DNA of 64,000 bases from Kitasatospora mediocidica KCTC 9733 (GCF_000744225.1 NZ_JQLN01000004.1:1364001-1428000); one strand, 5' to 3'; positions 7,743 through 16,535 are shown, numbered from the stretch's first letter. Notes: generated by a model from the letters alone, not told the origin. Numbers and translations are program-made.

Positions 7743-9615
7743 GACGGTGATGACTCCTCAGTTGGGTGCGGTCCGGCGGATATGTCCGCAAGTACTGACG
7801 GTCGATGACGATTCGTCAGGTCGCGGTGGATCTGTTCGCAACTGTGCAGCGCGAGGGCCGCCATGGTGAGCGAGGGATTGGAGGTGCCGACCGACGGCAT
7901 GCTGCCGCACCCCACCGCGTACAGGCCCGGATGGTCCCAGCAGCGCTGCCACCGGTCCACCACCGAGTCGGACGGCGAGTCCCCCATGATGTGCGTCCCC
8001 GCGCCGTGGCCCGCGCCCCGGAACGCCAACGGCGTTCCCTCGTACTCGAAGTAGCCGGGCATGCCCGGGCCGGCCCGGAAGGCGGTGTGGTCCTCGGCGC
8101 CGAGGAGGGCGAAGATCTGGTCGGAGACCGCCTTGGCCGTCGCCATCCCCCGCTTGACGTAGTCGGAGAGCCCGTAGGTCAGCACCGGGCGCGGGTTGCC
8201 GAGCGGGTCGCGGCGGGTGCGGTCCAGCGTGACCCGGTTGGCGGGGTCGGCCTCCTGCTCCATCTCGAACTGGAGGGCGATCTGCCGGCCGACCCGGTCC
8301 CGTACGGCCTGCCGCAGCTCCTTGCCGAAGAGGCCCGGCTGATCCCCACCGCGCCCCAGCACGTGCGCGATATCGGCGTCCACCGGGCCGACCGCCCAGC
8401 CCCAGCCCCAGTTGCCGATCTCGATCCGGAACGGCGCGCGGTGCGCCCGGGCCGGTCCGAAGCGGAAGCCCTCGATGCCGGAGGTGGAGCCCGGACCGCG
8501 GTACGGGCCTATCTGCTCGGGCATCAGGCCCCAGGTGACCAGCACCGGGTGGTCCATCAGGTTCCGGCCCAGCTGGTCGCTGCGGTTCGCGAGGCCGTCC
8601 GCGAGCAGCAGCCGGGCGTTCTCGACGGCGTGCGCGGCCAGCACGACGACGTCCGCGCGCACGGTGTGCCGGGTGTGCCGTGGCGAGGACGGATCACGGT
8701 ACGCCTGGTACTCGACGCCGGTGGCCCGGCCGTTGGCGTCCACCCGCACCCGGCTGACCACCGCGCGGGTGCGCAGCGTCACGCCGGACGGCCAGCGGGC
8801 CTGTGTGCTCAGCGGCGTGTACTTGGCGCCGGTCGGGCAGACCGGGATACAACTCGCGCTGCCCGCACAGGCGGAGCGCCCGGCGGCCACCGCCGCCGCG
8901 TCCGGGCCGGTCGGCACGGTGACCCGCGCGGACGGGGTGCCGACCACGCGCAGCTCGACGCTTTGGCCGGCGACGCCTGAGCAGCTCGCGGCGTTCGGGT
9001 CGGACGCGGACCGGCCGTCCAGGGCTGTCGCCACCACCCGGTCCAGGTGGCTGGGCGGCACCGGGCGCATCGGAAAGACATAGCCGTCCGGAAGCGGCAG
9101 GCCCACCTGCTCACGCTGCTCGTCGGCGTCGGCGGCCACCCCGAGCTCGCGCTCGGCGGCCCGGTAGTACGGCTCCAACTCCCGATAGCCGATCGGCCAG
9201 CTACGGCCACGGCCGAACTCGCCGGTCCGGAAGTCCTCCGGGTGCATCCGCGGGGTGAGCCCGGTCCAGGCCAGCCCACTGCCGCCGTTGGCGCGCAGAT
9301 ACCCGCTGCCGTACGGGAGTTCACCGTTCTGCAGGAAGTGTCCGGTGGCCCGGTAGCCACCGTCGGCCTGGCCCGCGAGGTCCAGGACGTCCGGCGAGGC
9401 CACCATCGCGTTGGGCGCGAGCGCCGATCCGGGGACCTTGGCGACGGCCGTGCGGTACGCGTCCAGCTGCTCCCGCACCGGCTGCTCCACCCCGGCCTCC
9501 AGCACCAGCACCCGCCACCCGAGCCCGGCCAGCCGCCCCGCGACCAACGACCCGGCGAAGCCGGCCCCACCACCACCGCGTCGAACCGCTCCCCCGCCCC
9601 CTGCTCCCGGCTCAT
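7727..9615 (-). pseudogene. GMC-family dehydrogenase large subunit with apparent single-base frameshift at the FAD-binding motif
   Basis: The product would be a membrane-associated flavin dehydrogenase of the gluconate/fructose/sorbitol type. Translation from ATG 9615 gives MSREQGAGERFDAVVVG and then leaves the frame. The remainder, in the next frame, continues as AGFAGSLVAGRLAGLGWRV and runs open to 7727. Adding one C to the four-C run at 9565-9568 restores a normal GxGxxG dinucleotide-binding motif. The rest is intact: a Cys-rich ACAGSASCIPVCPTGAKYT stretch typical of the three-subunit dehydrogenases, the C-terminal active-site region GAGHGAGTHIMG and SNPSLT. The start is fixed by an ATGA overlap with the small-subunit gene. 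Either this is a sequencing or assembly error in a homopolymer, or the gene is broken. Only the first 17 codons are out of frame. Confidence 0.75.
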
Positions 9616-10025
9616 CGGTCCACTGCCTGCGGCGGACGGGCCCAACTACCCGGCCCCGGACCGGGCGTACCCGGCGCCTGACCGTCGATGGTGCGCCAGA
9701 CCAGCCCCTGCGCGAAGGACCGCGCCGAGACCACGAATGCCTGCTCCGCCCCGAGCCCCGGCCAGACCCCCAGATACCACAGGTGCGCGACCGCCCGGGC
9801 CGCCTCCCGCAGCCCCTCGTCCGCCAACTCCTGCGGCTCGACCCGGTCCAGGGCATCCGCCAACCGCCCGTACCGCTCGGCCCCGAGCTGCTGCGACACC
9901 ACCCACAGGTACTCCGCCGCCACCCCCGCAGCGCCCAACTCCCCCTCGTCGAACCCGGTCAGCTTCACCGACAGCCCGACGAACCGCTCGACCTCCCGCT
10001 CCCCGACCGGCACCAGCGCGCCCAT
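9612..10025 (-). CDS. Sorbitol dehydrogenase-type small subunit (FAD-SLDH family)
   Basis: The 137-residue protein has the arrangement of the small subunit of membrane FAD-dependent polyol dehydrogenases: an N-terminal FVGLSVKLTGFDEGEL helix, LADALDRVEP, AHLWYLGVWPG, and the C-terminal VVSARSFAQGLVWRTIDGQ followed by a Gly/Pro tail ending SWARPP. This subunit normally supports export and assembly of the flavoprotein partner. ATG 10025 is preferred because upstream in-frame sequence to 10157 is Arg/Cys-rich and unlike the family. It overlaps the GMC gene start by ATGA, so the two are coupled. No cytochrome c subunit gene is visible nearby. Confidence 0.7.
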   Translation of the reverse strand: MGALVPVGEREVERFVGLSVKLTGFDEGELGAAGVAAEYLWVVSQQLGAERYGRLADALDRVEPQELADEGLREAARAVAHLWYLGVWPGLGAEQAFVVSARSFAQGLVWRTIDGQAPGTPGPGPGSWARPPQAVDR

Positions 10026-10175
10026 CACACCCACCCGCCGAGCACCCCGACAGCAACAGTCCACATGCCTGGCCCGCCTCCCGTCCGCCGCACGACGCCC
10101 GGGCCCACCCCGGTACCAGGCCGATCCCTTCCTCGGCCGTGCACAGAGCATGCGCAATGATCACAGATGATCGTT

Positions 10176-10185
10176 TTCGATCGAA
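10176..10185. promoter_or_regulatory. AT-rich promoter region with palindrome TTCGATCGAA
   Basis: The stretch 10150-10190 is the only AT-rich patch between the dehydrogenase operon and the membrane-protein gene. It contains the perfect 10-bp palindrome TTCGATCGAA and, just to the left, a GATCA/TGATC pair. It lies about 150 bases before the small-subunit start codon and probably holds that operon's promoter. The regulator is unknown. Confidence 0.3.
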
Positions 10186-10210
10186 TATTTTCGCCTCCCC
10201 TGCCCCTCTC

Positions 10211-11296
10211 CTACTCCCGCACCACCTCCCCCTCGCCCTGATCCTCGCTGTCGCCCTCGGCCGGTTCCTCGCCCGGCTGCCGGGCTCCGGGTACGTCGAA
10301 GCGCTCCAGCAGTTCGTCCGCCACCTCACGCCTGCCGTGCGCCGCGACGATCCCGGCGATCCGGTGAGCGAGGAGCGCCCGCTCGGGATCGTCCGGCGCG
10401 AGGTCCATCGTCCGAAGGAAGGCGTCGACGTGGTCGGCCGCCGACGGCTCGTAGACCGACGACGGGTCCGCGGACGGGTAGTCCGGCACGAACAGTGGCG
10501 CGGGGACCGGCTGCGGCACCATGTGCCGGTACTGTGCGGGGACGTCCATGTTGTTTGCCGCAGAGGAGAGTTGGGCGAGCAGACCGAGGTCCTCCACCGT
10601 CTTGTCCACCCGGTCCTCGTTCCTGGCCAGCCACCAGACCACCGCGCTCCCGGTGTCCTTGAGCACGTCCTCCCCGAGGTACTCGCGCCGGCTCCGCTCA
10701 TACGTCCTCTCGTGTTCCCAGACCGCCTTGTCCTTGCGTACCGCGGCCAGCTTCTCCAGTCGTTCGTGATCGCGATCGGAGAGCGTGAGTGTCACCGCCT
10801 CGGCCATCGCCTGGAGGTAGCCCGTCGCATCCGGCCGCATCAGGCCCAACACGCCGTTCAACTCGTGCTGGACGAGCGAGGCCCGGACCGGATCACGCTT
10901 CTCGGTGATCGCCCGGGCCCGCTCCAGGACCGCGTCCACCGCCAACCCACCAGGATTGACGATCGGTTCGTCCGACGCGGCACCGGTCACCGACCACCGC
11001 ACCGTCGCCGAGAAGACGAAGTCGTAGTCGTCCCGGCCGCTCGGCAGGGCGACCCGGGCCACGCGCTGCTCCAAGCGCTCCACCGGGGCCATGGTCAGGT
11101 GGGGAACCATGTCCAGCGGCAGCGGGTTGGTCCGGCGGCCCGCCAGCCGGATCGAGAGAGCCGGCACGGCGAGCAGCAGAGCTGCCAGCACCGACCAGGT
11201 CCAGAGCGGCCAATGGGCGGTCACATCGATGGCGGCGAGCAGGAGTCCGCTGATGACGGTCAGGAACACCGTCACCGTCCGGGTACCAGAGGTCAT
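10211..11296 (-). CDS. Membrane protein with two N-terminal helices and a possible SPFH/Band-7-like domain
   Basis: A protein of 361 residues with two hydrophobic helices at the N-terminus (about 8-26 and 30-48) and a long cytoplasmic part. The part from about 60 to 230 runs APVERLEQRVARVALPSG, then FVFSATVRWSV, then a helix with RARAITEKRDPVRAS and a charged DRDHERLEKLAAVRKD stretch. That order (beta hairpins, then long charged helices) recalls SPFH/Band-7 membrane-scaffold domains. The C-terminus is acidic and disordered. ATG 11296 follows GGGGGA. It starts 40 bases after the NTPase gene ends, on the same strand, so it is probably the last gene of the XRE-TIR-NTPase set. It could anchor the complex to the membrane or be the membrane effector. 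Function is unknown. Confidence 0.45.
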   Translation of the reverse strand: MTSGTRTVTVFLTVISGLLLAAIDVTAHWPLWTWSVLAALLLAVPALSIRLAGRRTNPLPLDMVPHLTMAPVERLEQRVARVALPSGRDDYDFVFSATVRWSVTGAASDEPIVNPGGLAVDAVLERARAITEKRDPVRASLVQHELNGVLGLMRPDATGYLQAMAEAVTLTLSDRDHERLEKLAAVRKDKAVWEHERTYERSRREYLGEDVLKDTGSAVVWWLARNEDRVDKTVEDLGLLAQLSSAANNMDVPAQYRHMVPQPVPAPLFVPDYPSADPSSVYEPSAADHVDAFLRTMDLAPDDPERALLAHRIAGIVAAHGRREVADELLERFDVPGARQPGEEPAEGDSEDQGEGEVVRE

Positions 11297-11336
11297 GACG
11301 CTTTCGTCCCCCAAGACTGTTGTGGAAAAGGATGGT

Positions 11337-13295
11337 TCAGACGGTCTGCAGGCCCTGCGCGACATCGATCCGCCGCAGCACCTGGTCCATGACATCGACG
11401 CGGCGTTCCGCATCGTCGGGCGCGGCCGCAGCGGCCGCCCAGCGCCGCGCGATCACGTACAACCGGCTGAGGATGTCCGGGCGTTGCTCCGCCCCGGCGA
11501 CCAGGACGGCGAGCAGCAGCGCGCCGTGCCACTGGTCCCGCGCCGCCGTCCCGAGCCATTGCTCGACCCGCCCACTCCACGCGTCGTGGCCCTGCCCGTG
11601 GAACAACCGGCTCCAGCCGACCGTCAGGTACTCGCGGACCACGGGCTCGGCGATCAGCGCACGCGCCCGGGTCGTCGGGTCCACCAGCGCTGACGCGTCG
11701 CAGAGTTCGAGGAACAGGTCGTTGTCGACCGGCCACCCGGCCGACCGCAGTGGACGTGCCAGCCGGTCCAGCATCCGCCGGTGGAGCCGTTGGTCGGCCC
11801 GGACGAGCTCCAGCAGCGCCGCCCGTGCTCTGGTTCCGGTCCGTTCGCGCCGGGCCAGGTGGTGCAGGCGGACCATGGCCTCATCCGGGTGCTCGACCGC
11901 CATCACCTCCGCGCACACACCGACCAGAACGCCGGCGAACCCGTCGGAGAGCGTCCCGCCGATCGACCAGGCATAGATGGTCGAGCGGAAGGACTGACCG
12001 TGGCGCTCGTCCCGAAGTCCGGCCTCCAGGGCATGCGCCGCGGCCTGCCACCGGGCGGTCCGGGGCGGCTCCCCCGCCCACTCCCTGACCAGAGCGGCCA
12101 GTTCGGGCAGGCTGTCGGTGCGACGCAGGTACTGCTCGGCCAGCCGCGTGGCCAGGTTGGCCCGGTCGTCCGCCGACAGCTCTGCCAGCGCGACCGTATC
12201 GCCCACCCAACTACGCAGATGGGCACGGAGATCGGGCATGTGGCTCCAGAAGTGGGCTCGCACCGCCGAGTCGTACCCGAGCTTCTTGAAGAAGACCCTT
12301 CCCTCGGCGTCCGGAGCAGCCTCGATCTCGTTCAAGCGCTGGGCGAGATCGGCGCGTTCCAGCAGCGAGCGCTCGTCCGTCGGATGGCCCACCGTGGACA
12401 GCAACCGGGCACAGGCCCAGTGCACAGCGTCGGCGTGCGCCCCTTGCAGCATCGCCGTCGTCAGCAGCAGCGCGCGCTGCGGCCCCGCCTCCAACTGCGC
12501 GACGAGCGTCACCACGCTCGCGCTCCAGTCCTTCACCGCGTCAAGGGCCTGTGCGCACCAGGCCGGGAAGCCGCCTCCGATCAGGCCGCGCTTCTTGACC
12601 CGGACGATGTTCTCGGCGAGTCGGGCCACCGCCCCGACCGCAGGCCCTGCGGCCAGAAAGCCGGCCAGCGCGGGGACCGGCCGCAGGGACTCCGACGGAT
12701 CGACCAACTCGCTGCGCAGATAGCGCTGGAGCACCTGGCTGCCCGAGGGCCGGGAGAGTTCGACGACATAGGGATTCAGATCCTCCCGTAGCCTCGCGAT
12801 CCTGTCGTGCGGAAGCACCACCACCAGCTGCGCACCGTGCTCCCGCACCGCGCTCCGGAAGGCCGAGAGACCCTGGTGGACCTCGCTCCACACGCGCTCG
12901 TCGGCGCTGGAAACGTCCAACAGCAGGTGGTCACCGTCGCCGACGTTCGCCGGGTTGAGGAACTCCCCGCCCTCATCGTCCGGCAGGAGTTCCTGGAAGG
13001 ACGCGGTGTCGCGGCAGAGCTCGTGCAGGAGCATCCGCGCGGCCGTGCTCCTGCCGGTCCCGGGAGCGCCGTTCAGGAGGACGGTTCCGCTGCTGCGCAA
13101 CATCTCGCGTGCGTCGCCGAAGCCCGTGGGGTGGACGAACCGCTGATGAAGCCAGAGCAGTTGGTCGTGCGCGACAGTCTGCGAGCTGCGGCCACGGGGG
13201 TTCTCCTGGTGCAGCGTGAAGTGCAGGTGCTGGTCTCCGCTGCCCGTGTTCACTCCGTAGGCGCCGTGCACATGGTTGCTGAACGAGTCGCTCAC
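11337..13295 (-). CDS. STAND-like P-loop NTPase with N-terminal signalling motif and helical C-terminal repeats
   Basis: A 652-residue protein. The short N-terminus contains VNTGSGDQHLHF (15-26), which mirrors a motif in the tail of the upstream TIR protein. A P-loop domain follows, with Walker A GAPGTGRST (76-84), in which the usual Lys is Arg82, and a Walker B-like HLLLDVSS (D127). The rest is helical, with Leu/Ala-rich segments that could form superhelical sensor repeats. Such layouts are typical of bacterial NLR-like conflict proteins, in which ATP-driven oligomerisation on detecting an invader activates a partner effector. The start overlaps the TIR gene by ATGA, implying stoichiometric production. 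Function is inferred from architecture and neighbours. Confidence 0.6.
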   Translation of the reverse strand: MSDSFSNHVHGAYGVNTGSGDQHLHFTLHQENPRGRSSQTVAHDQLLWLHQRFVHPTGFGDAREMLRSSGTVLLNGAPGTGRSTAARMLLHELCRDTASFQELLPDDEGGEFLNPANVGDGDHLLLDVSSADERVWSEVHQGLSAFRSAVREHGAQLVVVLPHDRIARLREDLNPYVVELSRPSGSQVLQRYLRSELVDPSESLRPVPALAGFLAAGPAVGAVARLAENIVRVKKRGLIGGGFPAWCAQALDAVKDWSASVVTLVAQLEAGPQRALLLTTAMLQGAHADAVHWACARLLSTVGHPTDERSLLERADLAQRLNEIEAAPDAEGRVFFKKLGYDSAVRAHFWSHMPDLRAHLRSWVGDTVALAELSADDRANLATRLAEQYLRRTDSLPELAALVREWAGEPPRTARWQAAAHALEAGLRDERHGQSFRSTIYAWSIGGTLSDGFAGVLVGVCAEVMAVEHPDEAMVRLHHLARRERTGTRARAALLELVRADQRLHRRMLDRLARPLRSAGWPVDNDLFLELCDASALVDPTTRARALIAEPVVREYLTVGWSRLFHGQGHDAWSGRVEQWLGTAARDQWHGALLLAVLVAGAEQRPDILSRLYVIARRWAAAAAAPDDAERRVDVMDQVLRRIDVAQGLQTV

Positions 13296-14035
13296 CGAGC
13301 GTCGTCCTCGCGCCTGCGACTGCCGCCGAACTGGTGGCGGATCCCGCCCCGATTGGTTCCGGCGACGTAGGTGGCGCCGTCGCCGGTGAACTGCGGTCCG
13401 TCGTGGTGGTGGATGTCACCCTTCCCGGTGTGCAGCGCCGCCTGACTGCCCTTGACGACCGTGCCGGCCAGGTCGCCCGTCACCGCCACGTCACGGGCCT
13501 GCGTCACCGTGCCGTTGACCGTCTCGGCGGTGTTGGTCACCGAGCCCGGCTCAGGCGTCCGCCGAACCGTACGATCCGCGTCCCGGAGCGCGGGGACCAG
13601 GTCGGCCACCGCGTCGCCGATCCGTTCCAGGTCCGGCAGGGCGTTCTGGAGGTCGAGGCGGAGCGACTGGACCTCGGCGAGCAGCGCCAGTTCCACCGGC
13701 AGGTCGGCCGCGCGCAGGCGTTCCGCCTTCCGCCCGTCGAGGACCGGGATGACAGGGATCCCACAGGCGAGGGCCTCCAGGATCTCCCGGCGCACCCAGT
13801 CCGCCTCGTCGTAGAGCGCGCGGGAGGCGGACCAGCCCTGCCCCATTACGGCAAGCAGCACACCGCTGCGCCGGACGTTGGCGAGCAGCTCCTGGGCGAA
13901 CCGGTCGCCGGGCTTGATCGACTTGGAGGCGCGGAAGATCCGGTCCTCCCCGAAGCGGCGGGAGAGCTCCCGGTCGATCACGGCGGCGTTCTTCTCTCCG
14001 TCGCCGGTGCGGTAGTTGATGAAGACGTCGGGCAT
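13292..14035 (-). CDS. TIR-domain protein with repetitive C-terminal signalling tail
   Basis: The N-terminal 1-110 is a TIR domain: MPDVFINYRTGDGE (box 1), a BB-loop IFRASKSIKPGDRF (33-46), and DWVRREILEAL, where E84 matches the catalytic glutamate of NAD+-cleaving bacterial TIRs. After a helical linker the tail (165-235) is Gly/Thr/Val-rich: TVNGTVTQARDVAVTGDLAG and HTGKGDIHHH (202-211), resembling bacterial amyloid signalling sequences. The likely role is an NADase or cyclic-ADP-ribose effector that is nucleated by the adjacent NTPase (inference). It overlaps the NTPase gene by ATGA and lies 61 bases after the XRE-TPR gene. The upstream sequence contains an AAGGAGGGGA-type ribosome site. 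Confidence 0.75.
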   Translation of the reverse strand: MPDVFINYRTGDGEKNAAVIDRELSRRFGEDRIFRASKSIKPGDRFAQELLANVRRSGVLLAVMGQGWSASRALYDEADWVRREILEALACGIPVIPVLDGRKAERLRAADLPVELALLAEVQSLRLDLQNALPDLERIGDAVADLVPALRDADRTVRRTPEPGSVTNTAETVNGTVTQARDVAVTGDLAGTVVKGSQAALHTGKGDIHHHDGPQFTGDGATYVAGTNRGGIRHQFGGSRRREDDAR

Positions 14036-14096
14036 GACGAAGTCCCCTCCTTGAAGGATGGCTAATTGGACGTGCAGAATCCGGAGCGGTCAGCGG

Positions 14097-15386
14097 TCAG
14101 GGAACGATGAGGTGCAGCGTCTGGAGCTGCGGGGCCAGCGCCCGCACCGACGCGTTGCGCGGGTGGCGCCCCAGGGTCCGCACCAGCTGTCGCAGATCGG
14201 CGGCGACCGTCGCGGAGCTCACCGTGCCGACGCTGCCGAGCAGCCTGCGGGTCAGTTCACAGGCGTGATCGATCTCACCGCTGACGGCATACGCCAGGGC
14301 GCTGCGAACGCCGTAGCGGAGCTGGGTGCGCGTCGCGTGCGGCGACACCCGTGCCAGCTGGGCGTCCATGAGCTCGGCCGCCTGCTTGGGCCGTCCCAGG
14401 TCGTGGAGGCACCAACCGGTGATTATCGCCACCGGATCGGACAGGTTGGTGGTGCCGATGACGGGTGCGTCGGAGTCGGGGACGTGGCCGGCGAGCAGCA
14501 CCCGGGCCCGGTCCAGGGAGCGCATGCAGGCGTCGTAGTCACCGGCGATCGCATGCCCCTGGGCCTCCCGCTGGGCGGCCAGCCCGCGGATCCTGGGTGG
14601 CAGACCGCCACCCTGGGCCTGCTGCGCCAGACCGACGGTCTGCGCCGCGTCCCCCCGGTAGAACGTGACCAGAGCCCGCCGGACCAGGGCGTACGCCGCC
14701 AGATCGTGGTCACCGCCGGCGGCCGCCAGGTCGACGGCCCGCTGGGTCCACCACAGGGCCGACCGGTCGTTCCCGGTCTCCTGCACCAGCCAGCCGACGT
14801 ACTCGGCGTACCGCGAGCCGAGTCTCAACATCTTCTGCCGCGTCCCGCAGTCGCCACTGGTCGAGAGCGCCCGCAAGGTGTTGGTCTGCGCGATGAGCGC
14901 GGGAAGCAGGAACTCGGGTCCGTCTGTCTGTCCGAGCAGCCGGTACTGGTCGAACAGCACCCGGGACGCCTCCAGCTGCGCGGTGGCCTCCGCCGCGCCG
15001 GAGGACGCGCCCGCGCCGTTCAGGCCGAGCCCGACCACCGAGGCCGCTCCGGCGGCCAGCACCTGGCGCCGGCCCACGCTCTGGAACGAACTCTGCCCGT
15101 CCGGGGACAGCTGCATCAGCCACACCTCCTCGTCCGTACCGCCCGTTTCCGGGGCTTCCTCCTGGCCGGACCGGGCCGGTACCAGTGCGGTCAGCCCGCC
15201 TTCGGCGCCCAGCTCGGCATCGCAGAGCCGGGCCAGTTCAGGGCTGGGTGCCCTGATGCCTCGCTCGACCTTGCTCAACTGCCCCTTGCTGTAGTGGACC
15301 GCCGCGGCCAGGCCGGTCAGGGTGACTCCGGCGGCCAACCGCCTGAGCCGGAGCTCACGTCCGAACCGGTGCGGCTGTTGGGGCAT
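14097..15386 (-). CDS. XRE-family helix-turn-helix regulator with TPR-like C-terminal domain
   Basis: A 429-residue protein with an N-terminal Cro/C1 helix-turn-helix: FGRELRLRRLAAGVTLTGLA, then VHYSKGQLSKVERGIRAPSP (about 8-55). A spacer contains SVGRRQVLAAGAASVVGLG, a segment seen in many streptomycete XRE-TPR proteins, and the remaining 300 residues are TPR-like helical repeats. ATG 15386 is chosen because GGAGG lies 5 bases upstream; a TTG at 15401 is in frame but has no ribosome site. It lies directly upstream of the TIR gene on the same strand (61-base gap). It is therefore either the first gene of that operon and its regulator, or a separate developmental regulator; many streptomycete paralogues are solitary. 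Confidence 0.8.
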   Translation of the reverse strand: MPQQPHRFGRELRLRRLAAGVTLTGLAAAVHYSKGQLSKVERGIRAPSPELARLCDAELGAEGGLTALVPARSGQEEAPETGGTDEEVWLMQLSPDGQSSFQSVGRRQVLAAGAASVVGLGLNGAGASSGAAEATAQLEASRVLFDQYRLLGQTDGPEFLLPALIAQTNTLRALSTSGDCGTRQKMLRLGSRYAEYVGWLVQETGNDRSALWWTQRAVDLAAAGGDHDLAAYALVRRALVTFYRGDAAQTVGLAQQAQGGGLPPRIRGLAAQREAQGHAIAGDYDACMRSLDRARVLLAGHVPDSDAPVIGTTNLSDPVAIITGWCLHDLGRPKQAAELMDAQLARVSPHATRTQLRYGVRSALAYAVSGEIDHACELTRRLLGSVGTVSSATVAADLRQLVRTLGRHPRNASVRALAPQLQTLHLIVP

Positions 15387-15601
15387 CTGAACCTCCGTCA
15401 ACTTCCCACCGAACAGCCGCGAGTCACCTGTGCCAGAGTGCGGTAGGCGGCCGTGGGGGACAAGGCGAGTACGGGTGTTTCCCGTTTCCAGTTCTGAGGA
15501 CAGCGGAAACGGCCGTGCGTGTCGAGACGGCCTCGCCCCCCGGGGAGGGCACGACTCCGGGGGGCCGCGGTCGGGCCGACGGAGAGCGGAGGTACCTTCT
15601 T

Positions 15602-16489
15602 GTGGTGTTCCGCATCCTGCTCACAAGGCGGTGGGTGACCCTGACCCTCGTCTTCCTCGCGCTCATTCCCGCCATGTCGTGGCTGGGTCTCTGGCAGTTT
15701 CACCGCTACCAGCAGACCAACCGGCAGAACGGGAGCATCGCCGCCAGCCTGGCCGCCCCGCCGGTGGCAATGGACGTCATCTCCAAGCCCGGCGGCACCG
15801 TGCCCGTCGACCTGACCTACCGCACGGTCACCGCGACCGGGCACTACGACACCGCGCACGAGTTCGTGATCCGGCAGCGCAGTGACGCGTCCGGCGACGA
15901 CATGGGGTACTACGTGGTGACGCCGCTGGTCACCGCGGAGGGCGAGGCGGTGCTGGTGAACCGGGGCTGGATCGCGCTGCCCAGCGGTGGCGGCGCGGCC
16001 GACTACCCGCCGGTGCCTCCCGCGCCCTCGGGGGACATCACGGTGACCGGGCGGCTGCGGCCGGACGAGACGCACGCCTCGACGGGGATCCACGAGGTCG
16101 GCGGGCTGCCCGACCGGCAGTTCATGATGATCAACAGTGGCGAGCAGGCATCCCGGCTGGCGGAGCCCGTGGTCGCCGGCTACCTGGAGCTGACCTCGAC
16201 CAACCCCAACCCGCCGGCCGCCGACGAGGCTGAGCTGGTGCCGAGTCCCAGCGCGTCCAACAACAGCCAGTCGGGCGACGGCGCGGTGGTCGGCAAGGGC
16301 GTCCACCTGCCGTACGCCGTGCAGTGGTGGCTGTTCGCCGCGATGATCCCGGTCGGGTGGTGGATCCTGCTGCGTCGGGACATCCGCGAGGCGCGCGAGA
16401 AGGCCGCTGCGGTCGTCCCGGGCGCCGGGGGTGCGCCGGGACCGGCCGAGGAGCAGAGCGAGCCGGTGGCGGCTGCGCCCGGCGCCTAG
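15602..16489 (+). CDS. SURF1-family cytochrome oxidase assembly protein
   Basis: SURF1 proteins help assemble the haem a-containing cytochrome c oxidase. The 295-residue chain has the expected hairpin topology: an N-terminal membrane helix after VFRILLTRRWVTLTLVFLAL ending LGLWQFHRYQQ, a large outer domain with YRTVTATGHYD, EFVIRQRSD and LVNRGWIALP, and a second helix near the end (AVQWWLFAAMIPVGWWILL). The C-terminal tail is Ala/Pro-rich. GTG 15602 follows GGAGG with 9 bases between; GTG 15605 is equally possible. It is divergent from the XRE-TPR gene and convergent with the JmjC-like gene. The function is housekeeping and unrelated to the adjacent cluster. Confidence 0.88.
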   Translation: MVFRILLTRRWVTLTLVFLALIPAMSWLGLWQFHRYQQTNRQNGSIAASLAAPPVAMDVISKPGGTVPVDLTYRTVTATGHYDTAHEFVIRQRSDASGDDMGYYVVTPLVTAEGEAVLVNRGWIALPSGGGAADYPPVPPAPSGDITVTGRLRPDETHASTGIHEVGGLPDRQFMMINSGEQASRLAEPVVAGYLELTSTNPNPPAADEAELVPSPSASNNSQSGDGAVVGKGVHLPYAVQWWLFAAMIPVGWWILLRRDIREAREKAAAVVPGAGGAPGPAEEQSEPVAAAPGA

Positions 16490-16514
16490 CCTCTCAGTCG
16501 TCGTCTGGCTCGAC

Positions 16515-16535
16515 CTCGCGGGCTCAACCCGCGAG
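16515..16535. terminator. Hairpin between convergent SURF1 and JmjC-like genes
   Basis: CTCGCGGG and CCCGCGAG form an 8-bp perfect stem around a 5-base loop, and the stem continues imperfectly on both sides. The loop contains the stop codon of the minus-strand gene, and the hairpin starts 25 bases after the SURF1 stop, so it probably serves both genes. Confidence 0.6.

Noticed and set aside
9616..9856. Possible longer N-terminus for the GMC dehydrogenase in its main frame
   Set aside because: The extension is Arg/Trp/Ser-rich and overlaps the small-subunit gene. The ATGA-coupled start at 9615 followed by a frameshift explains the sequence better.
10026..10157. Longer start for the sorbitol-dehydrogenase-type small subunit
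   Set aside because: The added residues are rich in Arg and Cys and unlike the family; they would also run into the promoter region.
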